Source: an uncultured Actinomycetes bacterium (lineage in GTDB: Bacteria; Actinomycetota; Thermoleophilia; RBG-16-64-13). From it: a stretch of 56,474 bases of DNA. The translations under genes and the position numbers were made by a program. Under the pieces are notes generated by a model. It did no database searches, was not told where the DNA came from, and saw only the letters and a list, made by a program, of their open reading frames with translations. Shown here in pieces: positions 24,102 through 31,926 of this stretch. Each line of letters opens with the position of its first letter. Position 1 is the first letter of the stretch. The stretch lies in the NCBI GenBank assembly GCA_937148845.1, contig CAKZRW010000082.1, positions 1 to 56,474 of the forward strand, given 5' to 3'.

Positions 24102-24126
24102 GTATAGTGGATTGTCCATTTTATAC
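24102..24126. promoter_or_regulatory. Imperfect palindrome upstream of the SDR-DUF3237-EthD unit
   Basis: Nested arms GTATA...TATAC and TGGA-TTG-TCCA, 15 bases before the SDR start codon. TATA boxes lie inside it but no matching -35 is visible. It may be the operator or core promoter of this unit. Confidence 0.35.
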
Positions 24127-24233
24127 GCTAATGGTAGCAGGTCACGGTACCGACGAGTCGCTTGTCTCCCCGGAGGCTCGTCCTCGCCGGCTGCAGAGAC
24201 TTCGATAGAGCGACGAAGGCTGCGCGAAAGACT

Positions 24234-24267
24234 CGGGGCGGCCCGCGCCTCCGCGCGGGCCGCCCCG
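24234..24267 (-). terminator. Terminator of the ABC importer operon (15-bp stem, CTCC loop)
   Basis: Perfect GC arms (24234-24248 and 24253-24267) around CTCC, 33 bases past the substrate-binding protein stop on the minus strand, then AGTCTTTC. A second small hairpin, GGTCAG/CTGACC, lies between it and the gene. Confidence 0.8.
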
Positions 24268-24299
24268 CCTCGCTCGGTCAGTGCTGACCGTCGACCAGA

Positions 24300-25655
24300 C
24301 TACTTCAGAGCCTGGACCGCAGCCACCGTCTCCGGGAGCAAGGTGGAGTCGATAGCGTTCAGGTCACGGACGAACTTGAAGCCCTCATCTACAGTGTACT
24401 GCCACTGCAGGAACCCGCCATGGTTACCCACACGGTCTGTCTGGGAGAACACGTAATGTCCCTGAGCGCCCCACCAATCCACCTTGAGCATGGCGGCTGC
24501 CCAGCCGGCCGCATCTTGGGTCTCGGCGCTCTTGATGGCGATTTCAGCCAGGTGGATGGTGTCGTACGCAAAGCCAAGGAACAGACTGGCGAACGGCTCC
24601 TTGTCGCCATAGTCAGCTCGCCACCGTTCGATGAAGGCCACCAGCTCGGCCTTGGCCGGATATTCATCGGGAATCTTGGTGGGATCCACGATGGCCGGAC
24701 CAATAGTGAAGTTCCCAGCCACATTGGCGGGATCATTGCCTGCCGGGGCGAACATCGGCAACGGATGGGAGCCTGACCCCTGGTTGTAGACAGGAGCGGT
24801 CACCCCGAGGCTCTTGAGCGTCTTGATCATCGGGTTGACGTGTACCGGGTTGCTGGCCAGGATGATGGCGTCAGGATTCACCGACTTAGCCTTAGCTGCG
24901 ATCTTGTTGGCGATCGGCGTGATGTCGGTCTCGCCCAAGCCCCAGCTGTCGGTCATCAATGTGAAATTGATGCCCAGAGCCGGCAGACTCTTCTCGAGAA
25001 TCTTAAGCGTTTCCTGGCTGATGACCATGTTGTCCCCGACAGCCAGCACGTTCTTCTTGCCATCTGCGACCATCTCCCGGGCAAAAGCATCCGCACACCC
25101 GTCCGGACCCGTAGCCGGCGCGAAGGTGTAGGTGTACTTCGTCTGGTCTTCGTTCAGTTCGGCCAGGGTAGGCGGACCGAAGGTGATGTGCAGGATGCCA
25201 GCCTGTTCGGTCAAAGGCCGGGTCGGCGCCTGGGTCCACTGCGGGAACGGGCCGATGATGACGTCTACCTTCTGGTCGATCAGAGACTGGATGGCAGCTA
25301 CGGCAGTATCCATCTTCGACTGGTCGTCGACGAACACCAGCTCGACCGGCCGGCCGTTGATGCCGCCGTTTGCGTTGATGTACTTGGCCTCCACTTCGAA
25401 GCCTTGCTTGATCTGCCCGCAAGGGGCCGCGCTGTCGCCTGTCAGCGAGATGGCGATCCCGATCTTTATCGGCGTGGCTGCTGCGGTCGTCTCCGTTGAG
25501 GGCCCGCTCGTGGTTTCTGTGGACGGAGCCGTGGTGGGTGCGGTGGTCGGGGCCCCAGTTGTGGTGGTCTCCTCGGTCTCGCCGCAAGCAGCGACGAAAA
25601 CGGTCAAAGCCAACATCAGGACCAGCCCCAGGACTACCCAGTACCTCTTCCTCAT
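24300..25655 (-). CDS. ABC transporter substrate-binding lipoprotein (Leu/Ile/Val-binding family)
   Basis: A 451-residue extracytoplasmic receptor. Signal peptide MRKRYWVVLGLVLMLALTVF with lipobox VAAC, cleaved before the Cys near residue 24. Then a Thr/Pro/Ser-rich tether of about 35 residues, as in Gram-positive-type lipoproteins, and a type I periplasmic fold (IKIGIAISLTGDSAAPCGQI...; YINANGGINGRPVELVFVDDQS). The ATG follows AGGAGGAGG. It is last in the unit livH-livMGF-SBP. Ligand could be a branched-chain or aromatic amino acid or a carboxylate; the pocket cannot be judged from sequence alone. Confidence 0.92.
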   Translation of the reverse strand: MRKRYWVVLGLVLMLALTVFVAACGETEETTTTGAPTTAPTTAPSTETTSGPSTETTAAATPIKIGIAISLTGDSAAPCGQIKQGFEVEAKYINANGGINGRPVELVFVDDQSKMDTAVAAIQSLIDQKVDVIIGPFPQWTQAPTRPLTEQAGILHITFGPPTLAELNEDQTKYTYTFAPATGPDGCADAFAREMVADGKKNVLAVGDNMVISQETLKILEKSLPALGINFTLMTDSWGLGETDITPIANKIAAKAKSVNPDAIILASNPVHVNPMIKTLKSLGVTAPVYNQGSGSHPLPMFAPAGNDPANVAGNFTIGPAIVDPTKIPDEYPAKAELVAFIERWRADYGDKEPFASLFLGFAYDTIHLAEIAIKSAETQDAAGWAAAMLKVDWWGAQGHYVFSQTDRVGNHGGFLQWQYTVDEGFKFVRDLNAIDSTLLPETVAAVQALK

Positions 25656-25725
25656 TACTACCTCCTCCTTCTTGACGCTAATTGCCCCTGTTTGCCCGTT
25701 CTATGCAATTGACCATCGCCTCCAG

Positions 25726-28485
25726 CTACCCGCGGCCACCCAGGTAGCTGGCCCGTACCCGGTCATCTTGCCTGAGCTTAGTGGCCGTGCCCGCAAGAGT
25801 CACATACCCTGTCTGGAGCACGACCGCGTTATGAGCGAGCGAGAGCGCCATCTCGGCATTCTGCTCCACCATCAGCATGGTCAGCCCGTCCTTGTTGAGC
25901 TGAGAAAGCGCCTCGAAGATGCGCTCCACAGCAAGCGGGGCCAGACCCATGGACGGCTCGTCCAGAAGCAGAAGACGCGGCTTTCCCATGAGGGCCCGGC
26001 CTATGGCCAACATCTGCTGTTCACCGCCGGAGAGGGTGCCAGCCTCCTGTCTGCGCCTCTCGCCCAGGATTGGAAAGAGTTCGTAAACATAGGCCATGTC
26101 TTCCCTCAGAGAGCTCCGATCTTTGCGACCTGTTGCCCCCACAATGAGGTTGTCCTCCACGGTGAGAGTCGGGAACAGCTGGCGCCCCTCGGGAACCTGG
26201 CACACTCCCAGACTCACTATCTTGTCAGGGGCCCACTTGGTGATATCTGTGCCCTCGAATCGAATCGAGCCGCTGGTCGGACGGACGATTCCCGAGATGG
26301 TATGGAGTAGAGTGCTCTTTCCTGCTCCGTTCGCACCCAGCACGGCGACCACCATGCGTTTGTGTACGGTGAGGGAGACCCCGTGCAGAGCCTCAATGGA
26401 ACCATAAGCCGTCACCAGGTCTTCCACCGCCAGGAGTACTTCGGGGACAGGGCAGGTCTCCCCGTCCACCAAGTGCCGGGTCGCGCAGAGATCCACGTCG
26501 CCGCGCTCCACCCCCAGGTAGGCCGCTATGACTTTCTCGTCCTTCTGGACCTGTTCCGGTAGGCCGCAGGCGATCAGTCTGCCATAGTCCAGGCAGTTCA
26601 CCTCGTCGGAGATGTCCATGACCAGGTCCACGTCGTGCTCCACAAGCAGCACCGTCACCCCAGCATCCCGGATAGCAGAAATGCGCGATACCAGATGCTC
26701 CCGTTCACTCGCGTTCATGCCTGCCGCCGGCTCGTCCAGAAGCAGAAGCTTGGGTTCAGAAGCAAGGGCGCGCGCGATCTCTACCAGGCGCTGCTGCCCA
26801 TAAGGGAGGCTCGAAGCAGGTAGGAAGGCCTTGTCCTTCAGCCCCACTAGCTCCAGGGCATCCATGGCTCGTTCCTGTGAGCGTCTCTCCTCTCTACGCT
26901 GCGACGGAAGACCAAGACCCCCTGCCCAGAATCCGGACCTTTCGTGGCGATGGCAACCGACCAGGACATTCTCCAGGACGCTCATGTTCACGAAGATGCG
27001 CAGGTTTTGGAACGTGCGAGCCACCCCCAGGCGCGCAGTCGAAGCAGCGTCCAGTCGGGTGATCTCCTGCCCACCGAACCAAATCCGTCCGCTCGTCAGG
27101 GGCTGAAGCCGACTGATGGCATTGAACAAAGTGGTCTTACCCGCTCCGTTGGGACCGATGAGCGCAGTTATGCTGCCTTCCTTCACTTGGAGCGACACCT
27201 GACTGACCGCTTTCAGCCCTCCGAAATGCACGGACACGTTCTCGACCGTAAGCAGCGGGCTCCCCGCGGCTAGACCAGACTCTGCCCTCTGGCGCACGAG
27301 ATCCTCGCGCAGTCTGCCCCCCACCACCGCAGCCTCAGCAGCGCCGGACGCCTGCGGGTCGCCGGAGGCCACCGCTCCCGCGCCGGCCTCGCCAAGCCGG
27401 TCATCGCTTGCTGACGCTCCCGCCCCAGCCGTAGCCGGCAGTTCTTGGAGAGTCTCGCCCTTGATCTTCAACCAGAGACGCCTGGCCATCTTGGGCCGAA
27501 GGCCCAGAATGCCGACCGGCAGGAACAAGAGCAAGAGGATCATGATTACTGAATAAACGGTGCCGTTGTACTGCAGCATGCTGCCGGAGAAGCCGTTCAC
27601 CACCCAGGTCATGATGATGGCACCGACCACGCTGCCCCAGATGGTCCTGTCGCCACCGACCAGCATCATGACGATAGGCAGCACGGAGGCAGAGAAAGAG
27701 AAGTTCTGCGGAGATACGGCCCCATAGACGAAGGCGAAGAGGCCACCGGCGATTCCGCAGAAGACGGCATTGAAGACGAAGGCACGCAGTTTCCAGTTGG
27801 CATTGCGCACCCCAAGGGTCGAGGAGGCGATCTCACTGACTGCCAGCCCGCGTAGGGCCCGGCCTACTCTGTACTTGAGCAAGCGGGACAGGAATAGAAG
27901 GATGAGAATGGCCACCACCCATACCAGGTAGTACTTACGGAGATGATCGTTGAACTGGAAACCGAAGAGGTTCAAGGGTTTGACCGGGCCGAATCCGTTG
28001 GAAGCACCCACCCATTTCCATTCGAACACCACGGCTAGGAAGATCTGACCCAGCCCGATTGTGGCCAAAGCTAGGTAGAAGTACTTCAACTTGAGCACCG
28101 GTCGTCCTATGACCAAGGCCACGAAGCCGGCCGCTGCCGCACCGGCCAACCAGGCCAGGAAAGTGTTGACCCCGAACTTCAGAATCAGCAGTCCGCAGAC
28201 ATAGGCTCCGATCCCATAAAAGGCCGAATGCCCGAAGGAGAGCTGCCCGGCCTGTCCCAGCACTAGGCCTACTGCCATGGTCACGATGGCGTAGAGACCG
28301 GCCTGGGTCATGACGTTGAGAGCGTAGTTGCTCTCCGAAGCAGCCCGGTAGATCAACGGGAACACCAATAGGGCCACTATGACGAGAAGCTTCGCCACCG
28401 TGACGACGCGGGAACCGGTCCAGCCCGCCACTAGACGCCCGACCACCGTCTTCGCCTCTGCTCGCGCCTTAGTCGTGGTCACCAT
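25726..28485 (-). CDS. Fused LivM permease-LivG ATPase-LivF ATPase of a branched-chain-type ABC importer
   Basis: A 919-residue single polypeptide with three transporter subunits normally encoded by separate genes. Residues 1-~335 are a LivM-type permease (QAGLYAIVTMAVGLVLGQAGQLSFGHSAFYGIGAY). About 335-405 is an Ala/Gly-rich linker. About 408-680 is LivG (Walker A GPNGAGKTT, signature LPYGQQRL, LLLLDEPAAGMN). About 684-919 is LivF (GANGAGKST, LSGGEQQ, LLLLDEPSMGLAP). The DNA shows no stop or frameshift between parts. The ATG at 28485 overlaps the livH stop (TGATG). LivM-LivG fusions are known; the three-way fusion fixes M:G:F at 1:1:1. With livH upstream and the binding protein downstream the importer is complete. 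Confidence 0.92.
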   Translation of the reverse strand: MVTTTKARAEAKTVVGRLVAGWTGSRVVTVAKLLVIVALLVFPLIYRAASESNYALNVMTQAGLYAIVTMAVGLVLGQAGQLSFGHSAFYGIGAYVCGLLILKFGVNTFLAWLAGAAAAGFVALVIGRPVLKLKYFYLALATIGLGQIFLAVVFEWKWVGASNGFGPVKPLNLFGFQFNDHLRKYYLVWVVAILILLFLSRLLKYRVGRALRGLAVSEIASSTLGVRNANWKLRAFVFNAVFCGIAGGLFAFVYGAVSPQNFSFSASVLPIVMMLVGGDRTIWGSVVGAIIMTWVVNGFSGSMLQYNGTVYSVIMILLLLFLPVGILGLRPKMARRLWLKIKGETLQELPATAGAGASASDDRLGEAGAGAVASGDPQASGAAEAAVVGGRLREDLVRQRAESGLAAGSPLLTVENVSVHFGGLKAVSQVSLQVKEGSITALIGPNGAGKTTLFNAISRLQPLTSGRIWFGGQEITRLDAASTARLGVARTFQNLRIFVNMSVLENVLVGCHRHERSGFWAGGLGLPSQRREERRSQERAMDALELVGLKDKAFLPASSLPYGQQRLVEIARALASEPKLLLLDEPAAGMNASEREHLVSRISAIRDAGVTVLLVEHDVDLVMDISDEVNCLDYGRLIACGLPEQVQKDEKVIAAYLGVERGDVDLCATRHLVDGETCPVPEVLLAVEDLVTAYGSIEALHGVSLTVHKRMVVAVLGANGAGKSTLLHTISGIVRPTSGSIRFEGTDITKWAPDKIVSLGVCQVPEGRQLFPTLTVEDNLIVGATGRKDRSSLREDMAYVYELFPILGERRRQEAGTLSGGEQQMLAIGRALMGKPRLLLLDEPSMGLAPLAVERIFEALSQLNKDGLTMLMVEQNAEMALSLAHNAVVLQTGYVTLAGTATKLRQDDRVRASYLGGRG

Positions 28486-29366
28486 CACATCTCTCCTTCC
28501 GGAACCCGCATGCCCAGGAGACCTTGCGGCCTGAAGTAGAGGACGATCAAGAGAATGACGAAAGCCACGACGTTCTTGTAACCGGCGGGTACGATCCCAG
28601 TGGAAAGAGCCTGGGCGATGCCCAATACCAGCCCTCCCACTACTGCCCCGCTGCTAGAACCCCAGCCGCCCAGGACGGCGGCTATGAAGCCCATCATCCC
28701 GTAGATACCGCCCGAGGCATAGCTTATGCCCCCGACGTAATTGGAGATGGCTATGCCGCCGATGGCGCCGATGGCGGCGCTGATGATGAAAGAGATGGTG
28801 ATCATCCGCGCGACCTTGACCCCGGATAGACTGGCCGCCACCGGATTCGTAGCGGTAGCTGTCATGCGCTTGCCAAGGGTGGTCCGATTGTTGAGGAAGT
28901 AGAGCAGGACCAGCACAGCCGCAGTGATGCCGATGATGTAGAAGCTCTGGGCGCTGATGAACACTCCGGCGACCTCGAAGGTCTTCTCCTTGCCGAACGC
29001 GGGCAGGGTCTTGGTGTAGCCGCCGTACTTGACCAAGGACAGGTTCTCGAAGAGAAGGCTGAGAGCCACGGTGCAGAGGATCATGGAAACCAGAGAGATC
29101 TTGAGCACCGGTTTGAGGACGACGATCCACATAAGCACGGCCACGATGACCACGAGAATGACGCCCAAGATAGCCGCCAGCCAATAGGGCAGACCCACCT
29201 CCATCAGCATGCTGAAGGTCAAGAGCCCACCGAACATCACAAAGCTCCCCTGAGCCATGTTCACAATCCGCGAAGAGCGATAGATAGTGACGAAACCTAG
29301 CGCGATCAGCGCATAGATAGAGCCCATGGTGATCCCGGTGACGAGCAGCTGCACCCACTTAGCCAT
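28485..29366 (-). CDS. livH: Branched-chain amino acid-type ABC transporter permease, LivH family
   Basis: A 293-residue inner-membrane permease with about eight helices: LLVTGITMGSIYALIALGFVTIYRSSRIVNMAQGSFVMFGG at the N-terminus (the family's start), NRTTLGKRMTATATNPVAASLSGV (the cytoplasmic coupling loop toward LivG/LivF), and GWGSSSGAVVGGLVLGI near the end. It is the first gene of the importer operon, with a promoter at 29487-29515, and is translationally coupled to the LivMGF fusion. Pairs with the fusion's LivM half. Confidence 0.93.
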   Translation of the reverse strand: MAKWVQLLVTGITMGSIYALIALGFVTIYRSSRIVNMAQGSFVMFGGLLTFSMLMEVGLPYWLAAILGVILVVIVAVLMWIVVLKPVLKISLVSMILCTVALSLLFENLSLVKYGGYTKTLPAFGKEKTFEVAGVFISAQSFYIIGITAAVLVLLYFLNNRTTLGKRMTATATNPVAASLSGVKVARMITISFIISAAIGAIGGIAISNYVGGISYASGGIYGMMGFIAAVLGGWGSSSGAVVGGLVLGIAQALSTGIVPAGYKNVVAFVILLIVLYFRPQGLLGMRVPEGEM

Positions 29367-29476
29367 GGAGGACCCTGCCCTTGCCGGTGGCCCCGTACGA
29401 GGTAGCCCTGGTGAGCCGGATTACCCCATTCCAGTCGCTCAAGAAGCGCCCCCTTTACCGTCTAATCGCGCTGTCA

Positions 29477-29486
29477 ATTGGCCAAT
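29477..29486. promoter_or_regulatory. Palindrome ATTGGCCAAT at the importer transcription start
   Basis: A perfect 10-base palindrome directly after the -10 box of the importer promoter, so placed to block initiation if bound. No linked regulator gene is adjacent, so the binding protein is unknown. Confidence 0.4.
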
Positions 29487-29515
29487 ACAATAGACCTTTA
29501 AACCATATGCGTCAA
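29487..29515 (-). promoter_or_regulatory. Promoter of the livH-livMGF-SBP operon
   Basis: Minus strand: TTGACG (29515-29510), 17-base spacer, TATTGT (29492-29487). The -35 overlaps the last codons of the upstream acyl-CoA synthetase gene. The leader is about 115 bases. Confidence 0.5.
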
Positions 29516-31797
29516 GCCGCGAAACCGCTCCCCAGGCTCGACTTCCTCTCTGCATACCAAGCCATCCGACCCAAGGCTTGGGCCGCCGCCCAGGGAGAGC
29601 CTAGGACGACCGGCACCCAAGGCTCGCCCATACCGAGAGTCGAGTCGTACACGGGATGATCAGGCACGTGGATGATGGGCTTGCCCGTCTCTGCCATCAA
29701 TTTAGCCGTCAGGCGCAACAGAGCGGTCTCCCAGTCCGTGAATCCGTGGTATTCACCATTGGCAAGCCGCGGGCGTGCTTCGCCCAGGGTGCTGGGGACG
29801 CCCAAGAAGTTGAGCGCCATGATGGCATCCACCTGTTCGTAGCCCGCCAGAAGCTCCAGGGCTTTGCAGCCGGCTTCGCCGAACCCGGCAGCTACTAGGT
29901 CGAGAGGGTTGCGCCGACTCCAGAAAGGAGGTAACAGGGCATCAAGAGCGTCGATCAAACTCTGCGGAAGCTCCGCCAAGGTCAGCCCGTTCAGGGCCAC
30001 CGCGTCGGCCCCCAGGACGCCAGGCCCGCCCCCATTGGTCACCACTGCTACCCGGCGACCCTGAGGTAGCGGCAAGTAAGCGAGGCAAGCGCCCAAGTCC
30101 ACCAGCTCCTGAGCGGTCTGGCACACCACGACCCCCGCTTGTCTCGCCGCGGCTGCGAACACCGCCGCCGAACCTGCCAAAGCACCGGTGTGCGACGCGG
30201 CAGCACGACTGCCCGCCTCGGTAACCCCACCGCGCAACACCACTACCGGCTTCTTCGCGGTGGCCCGTCGCGCCGTGGCCAAGAAATGTCGGCCGTCGTC
30301 TATGCCTTCGAGATACATCATCACGCACTGAGTAGCGCGGTCGTCGGCCAAGTGATCGAGCACGTCAAAAGCGCTCACCACCGCCTCGTTGCCCACGCTT
30401 ATGAACTTGTCGACCCCGATGCCTCGACGCTCGCAAAGACTCACCACCGTCGGACCCATGCTGCCCGACTGTGAGACGAAGCTCAGCCTGCCAGGAGGGG
30501 GATGGAGAGCCACGAGACCAGTGGCATGCAGCTGGCTCTCGTTGGATAAGACCCCCATGCAGTTGGGCCCGATGAGAGTCAAACCGTGGGCGGCAGCGAT
30601 CTCCGCCAAATGACGCTCGCGGGCAGCGCCCTCTGTCCCCGTCTCCGAGTAACCCGCCGTGAAGACGATCGCCGCTTTCACTCCTCTGCGACCACATTCC
30701 TCCAGCACAACTTCGGCCTGACCGGCACCGACCGCCAGCAGCGCCAGGTCGGGCGCTTCCGGCAAGTCGGCCAAGCTGGGATACACCGGCAGACCGAAAT
30801 ACACACCGCCACGAGGATTGACCGGATAGACGGCACCGGGGAAGCCACCGTCCAACAGGTTGCGAAGGGCCGAGCCACCCCATTTGGCGATGTCATCCGA
30901 GGCCCCTATGACAGCCACCGAGCGCGGGGAAAGGACCGCAGCCAGCTCCGGCTTGGGCAACCGCAAACCCGACTTCGAAGTCGCGCCTTGCCGCCCGCTC
31001 GGCGGAACACCGCTCGGCGAAGGTCTCCCCTGGACGAACGAGACTGTCTGGCCCCGAGGAGCTGTTTGCTTCCCAGCGTCCAGAATGATCAGAGCATCAG
31101 CCGCCACCGGACGATCGCCCTCGATCTTAAGCGGATTGATGTCGATTTCCACAATCTCGGGATAGTCCATGGCCAGGCGAGAGACTGCCAGCAGTACCTG
31201 TCCCAGGGCTCGCCTGTCCACGGCCGGCTCTCCACGGAAGGCGTCTAACACAGCAGCACCGCGTAGGAGTCGGGGCAGTTCGCTGACCTCCCTCTCGTCG
31301 AGAGGAGCGACTGCTAGAACCACGTCGGCCAGGATCTCGGTGAGTATCCCACCCAGACCGAACGCCACCACAGGCCCGAACACGGGCTCCCGCTTCATGC
31401 CCACGAGAAACTCACGCTGGCCCCCGACCATCCGCTCCACCAGGGCGCCAACAAAGTCAGCCCCTCCCCGCTTGCGGAGCAGCTTGAAAGCTTCGGCCGC
31501 GGCCTCTGCGCCCTCGATGTCGAGTAGCACGAGTCCCCGCTCGGTCTTGTGTTGGATGTTCTCGCCGACGGCCTTGACCGCTAGTCTCCCACCCAGACGT
31601 TCTGCTGCTTTCGCCGCCTCTTTTTCATCGCCGACAAGCATCCCGGCAGGGACGGGAACGCCGTACGCAGCGAGGACCGTCTTAGCCGCGGCCTCGTCGA
31701 GAGCAGTGCTGCCGTAGCCCACTGCCTCGCGGATGAGCATCTCGGCCCACTCAGCGGCTTCCTCGGTAGTATCCAGACGGTCGGCCTCAGCCGTCAT
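29512..31797 (-). CDS. ADP-forming acyl-CoA synthetase (second copy)
   Basis: A 761-residue paralogue of the enzyme at 17150-19321 with the same beta-alpha order. ATP-grasp part with IQHKTERG (mobile-loop His), CoA-binding domain SVAVIGASDDIAKWGGSAL...YPVNPRGG, ligase domains with the phosphohistidine in ASHTGALAGS. It differs by a ~40-residue Pro/Ser/Arg-rich linker between the halves (around 240-285). ATG at 31797. It has its own promoter at 31865-31893 and lies directly after the 4-hydroxybutyryl-CoA dehydratase-like gene, so it may serve the eleven-gene pathway by releasing the acid and making ATP, or by activating the substrate. Confidence 0.92.
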   Translation of the reverse strand: MTAEADRLDTTEEAAEWAEMLIREAVGYGSTALDEAAAKTVLAAYGVPVPAGMLVGDEKEAAKAAERLGGRLAVKAVGENIQHKTERGLVLLDIEGAEAAAEAFKLLRKRGGADFVGALVERMVGGQREFLVGMKREPVFGPVVAFGLGGILTEILADVVLAVAPLDEREVSELPRLLRGAAVLDAFRGEPAVDRRALGQVLLAVSRLAMDYPEIVEIDINPLKIEGDRPVAADALIILDAGKQTAPRGQTVSFVQGRPSPSGVPPSGRQGATSKSGLRLPKPELAAVLSPRSVAVIGASDDIAKWGGSALRNLLDGGFPGAVYPVNPRGGVYFGLPVYPSLADLPEAPDLALLAVGAGQAEVVLEECGRRGVKAAIVFTAGYSETGTEGAARERHLAEIAAAHGLTLIGPNCMGVLSNESQLHATGLVALHPPPGRLSFVSQSGSMGPTVVSLCERRGIGVDKFISVGNEAVVSAFDVLDHLADDRATQCVMMYLEGIDDGRHFLATARRATAKKPVVVLRGGVTEAGSRAAASHTGALAGSAAVFAAAARQAGVVVCQTAQELVDLGACLAYLPLPQGRRVAVVTNGGGPGVLGADAVALNGLTLAELPQSLIDALDALLPPFWSRRNPLDLVAAGFGEAGCKALELLAGYEQVDAIMALNFLGVPSTLGEARPRLANGEYHGFTDWETALLRLTAKLMAETGKPIIHVPDHPVYDSTLGMGEPWVPVVLGSPWAAAQALGRMAWYAERKSSLGSGFAA

Positions 31798-31864
31798 GCC
31801 CCGTGCCCCCTACCTGCGCTCTCCCTACCTTGGTCTTGTTTAAGACTAGTGGTATTGACTGGCG

Positions 31865-31893
31865 ATTGTAAAGTCCGCTCATAAGGCCGTCAA
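31865..31893 (-). promoter_or_regulatory. Promoter of the second acyl-CoA synthetase
   Basis: Minus strand: TTGACG (31893-31888), 17-base spacer, TACAAT (31870-31865), each one mismatch from consensus. A small palindrome GTCTT-GTTT-AAGAC lies downstream at 31833-31846. Confidence 0.6.
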
Positions 31894-31926
31894 GTTCTCC
31901 GAACCGCCCCGGGTTCCCGCTGCCCG

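Noticed and set aside
24102-24126. TATAAA and TATACC as -10 boxes for the SDR-DUF3237-EthD unit
   Set aside because: No acceptable -35 is found at 16-19 bases, so I list only the palindrome.
25500-25600. Low-complexity repeat in the binding-protein gene
   Set aside because: It is the Thr/Pro-rich tether after the lipobox, normal for lipoproteins, and in frame.
25830-25850. GAGCGAGCGAGAGCG inside the LivF part, similar to the 18-bp operator
   Set aside because: It lies within coding sequence, lacks the two symmetric arms, and has no promoter next to it.
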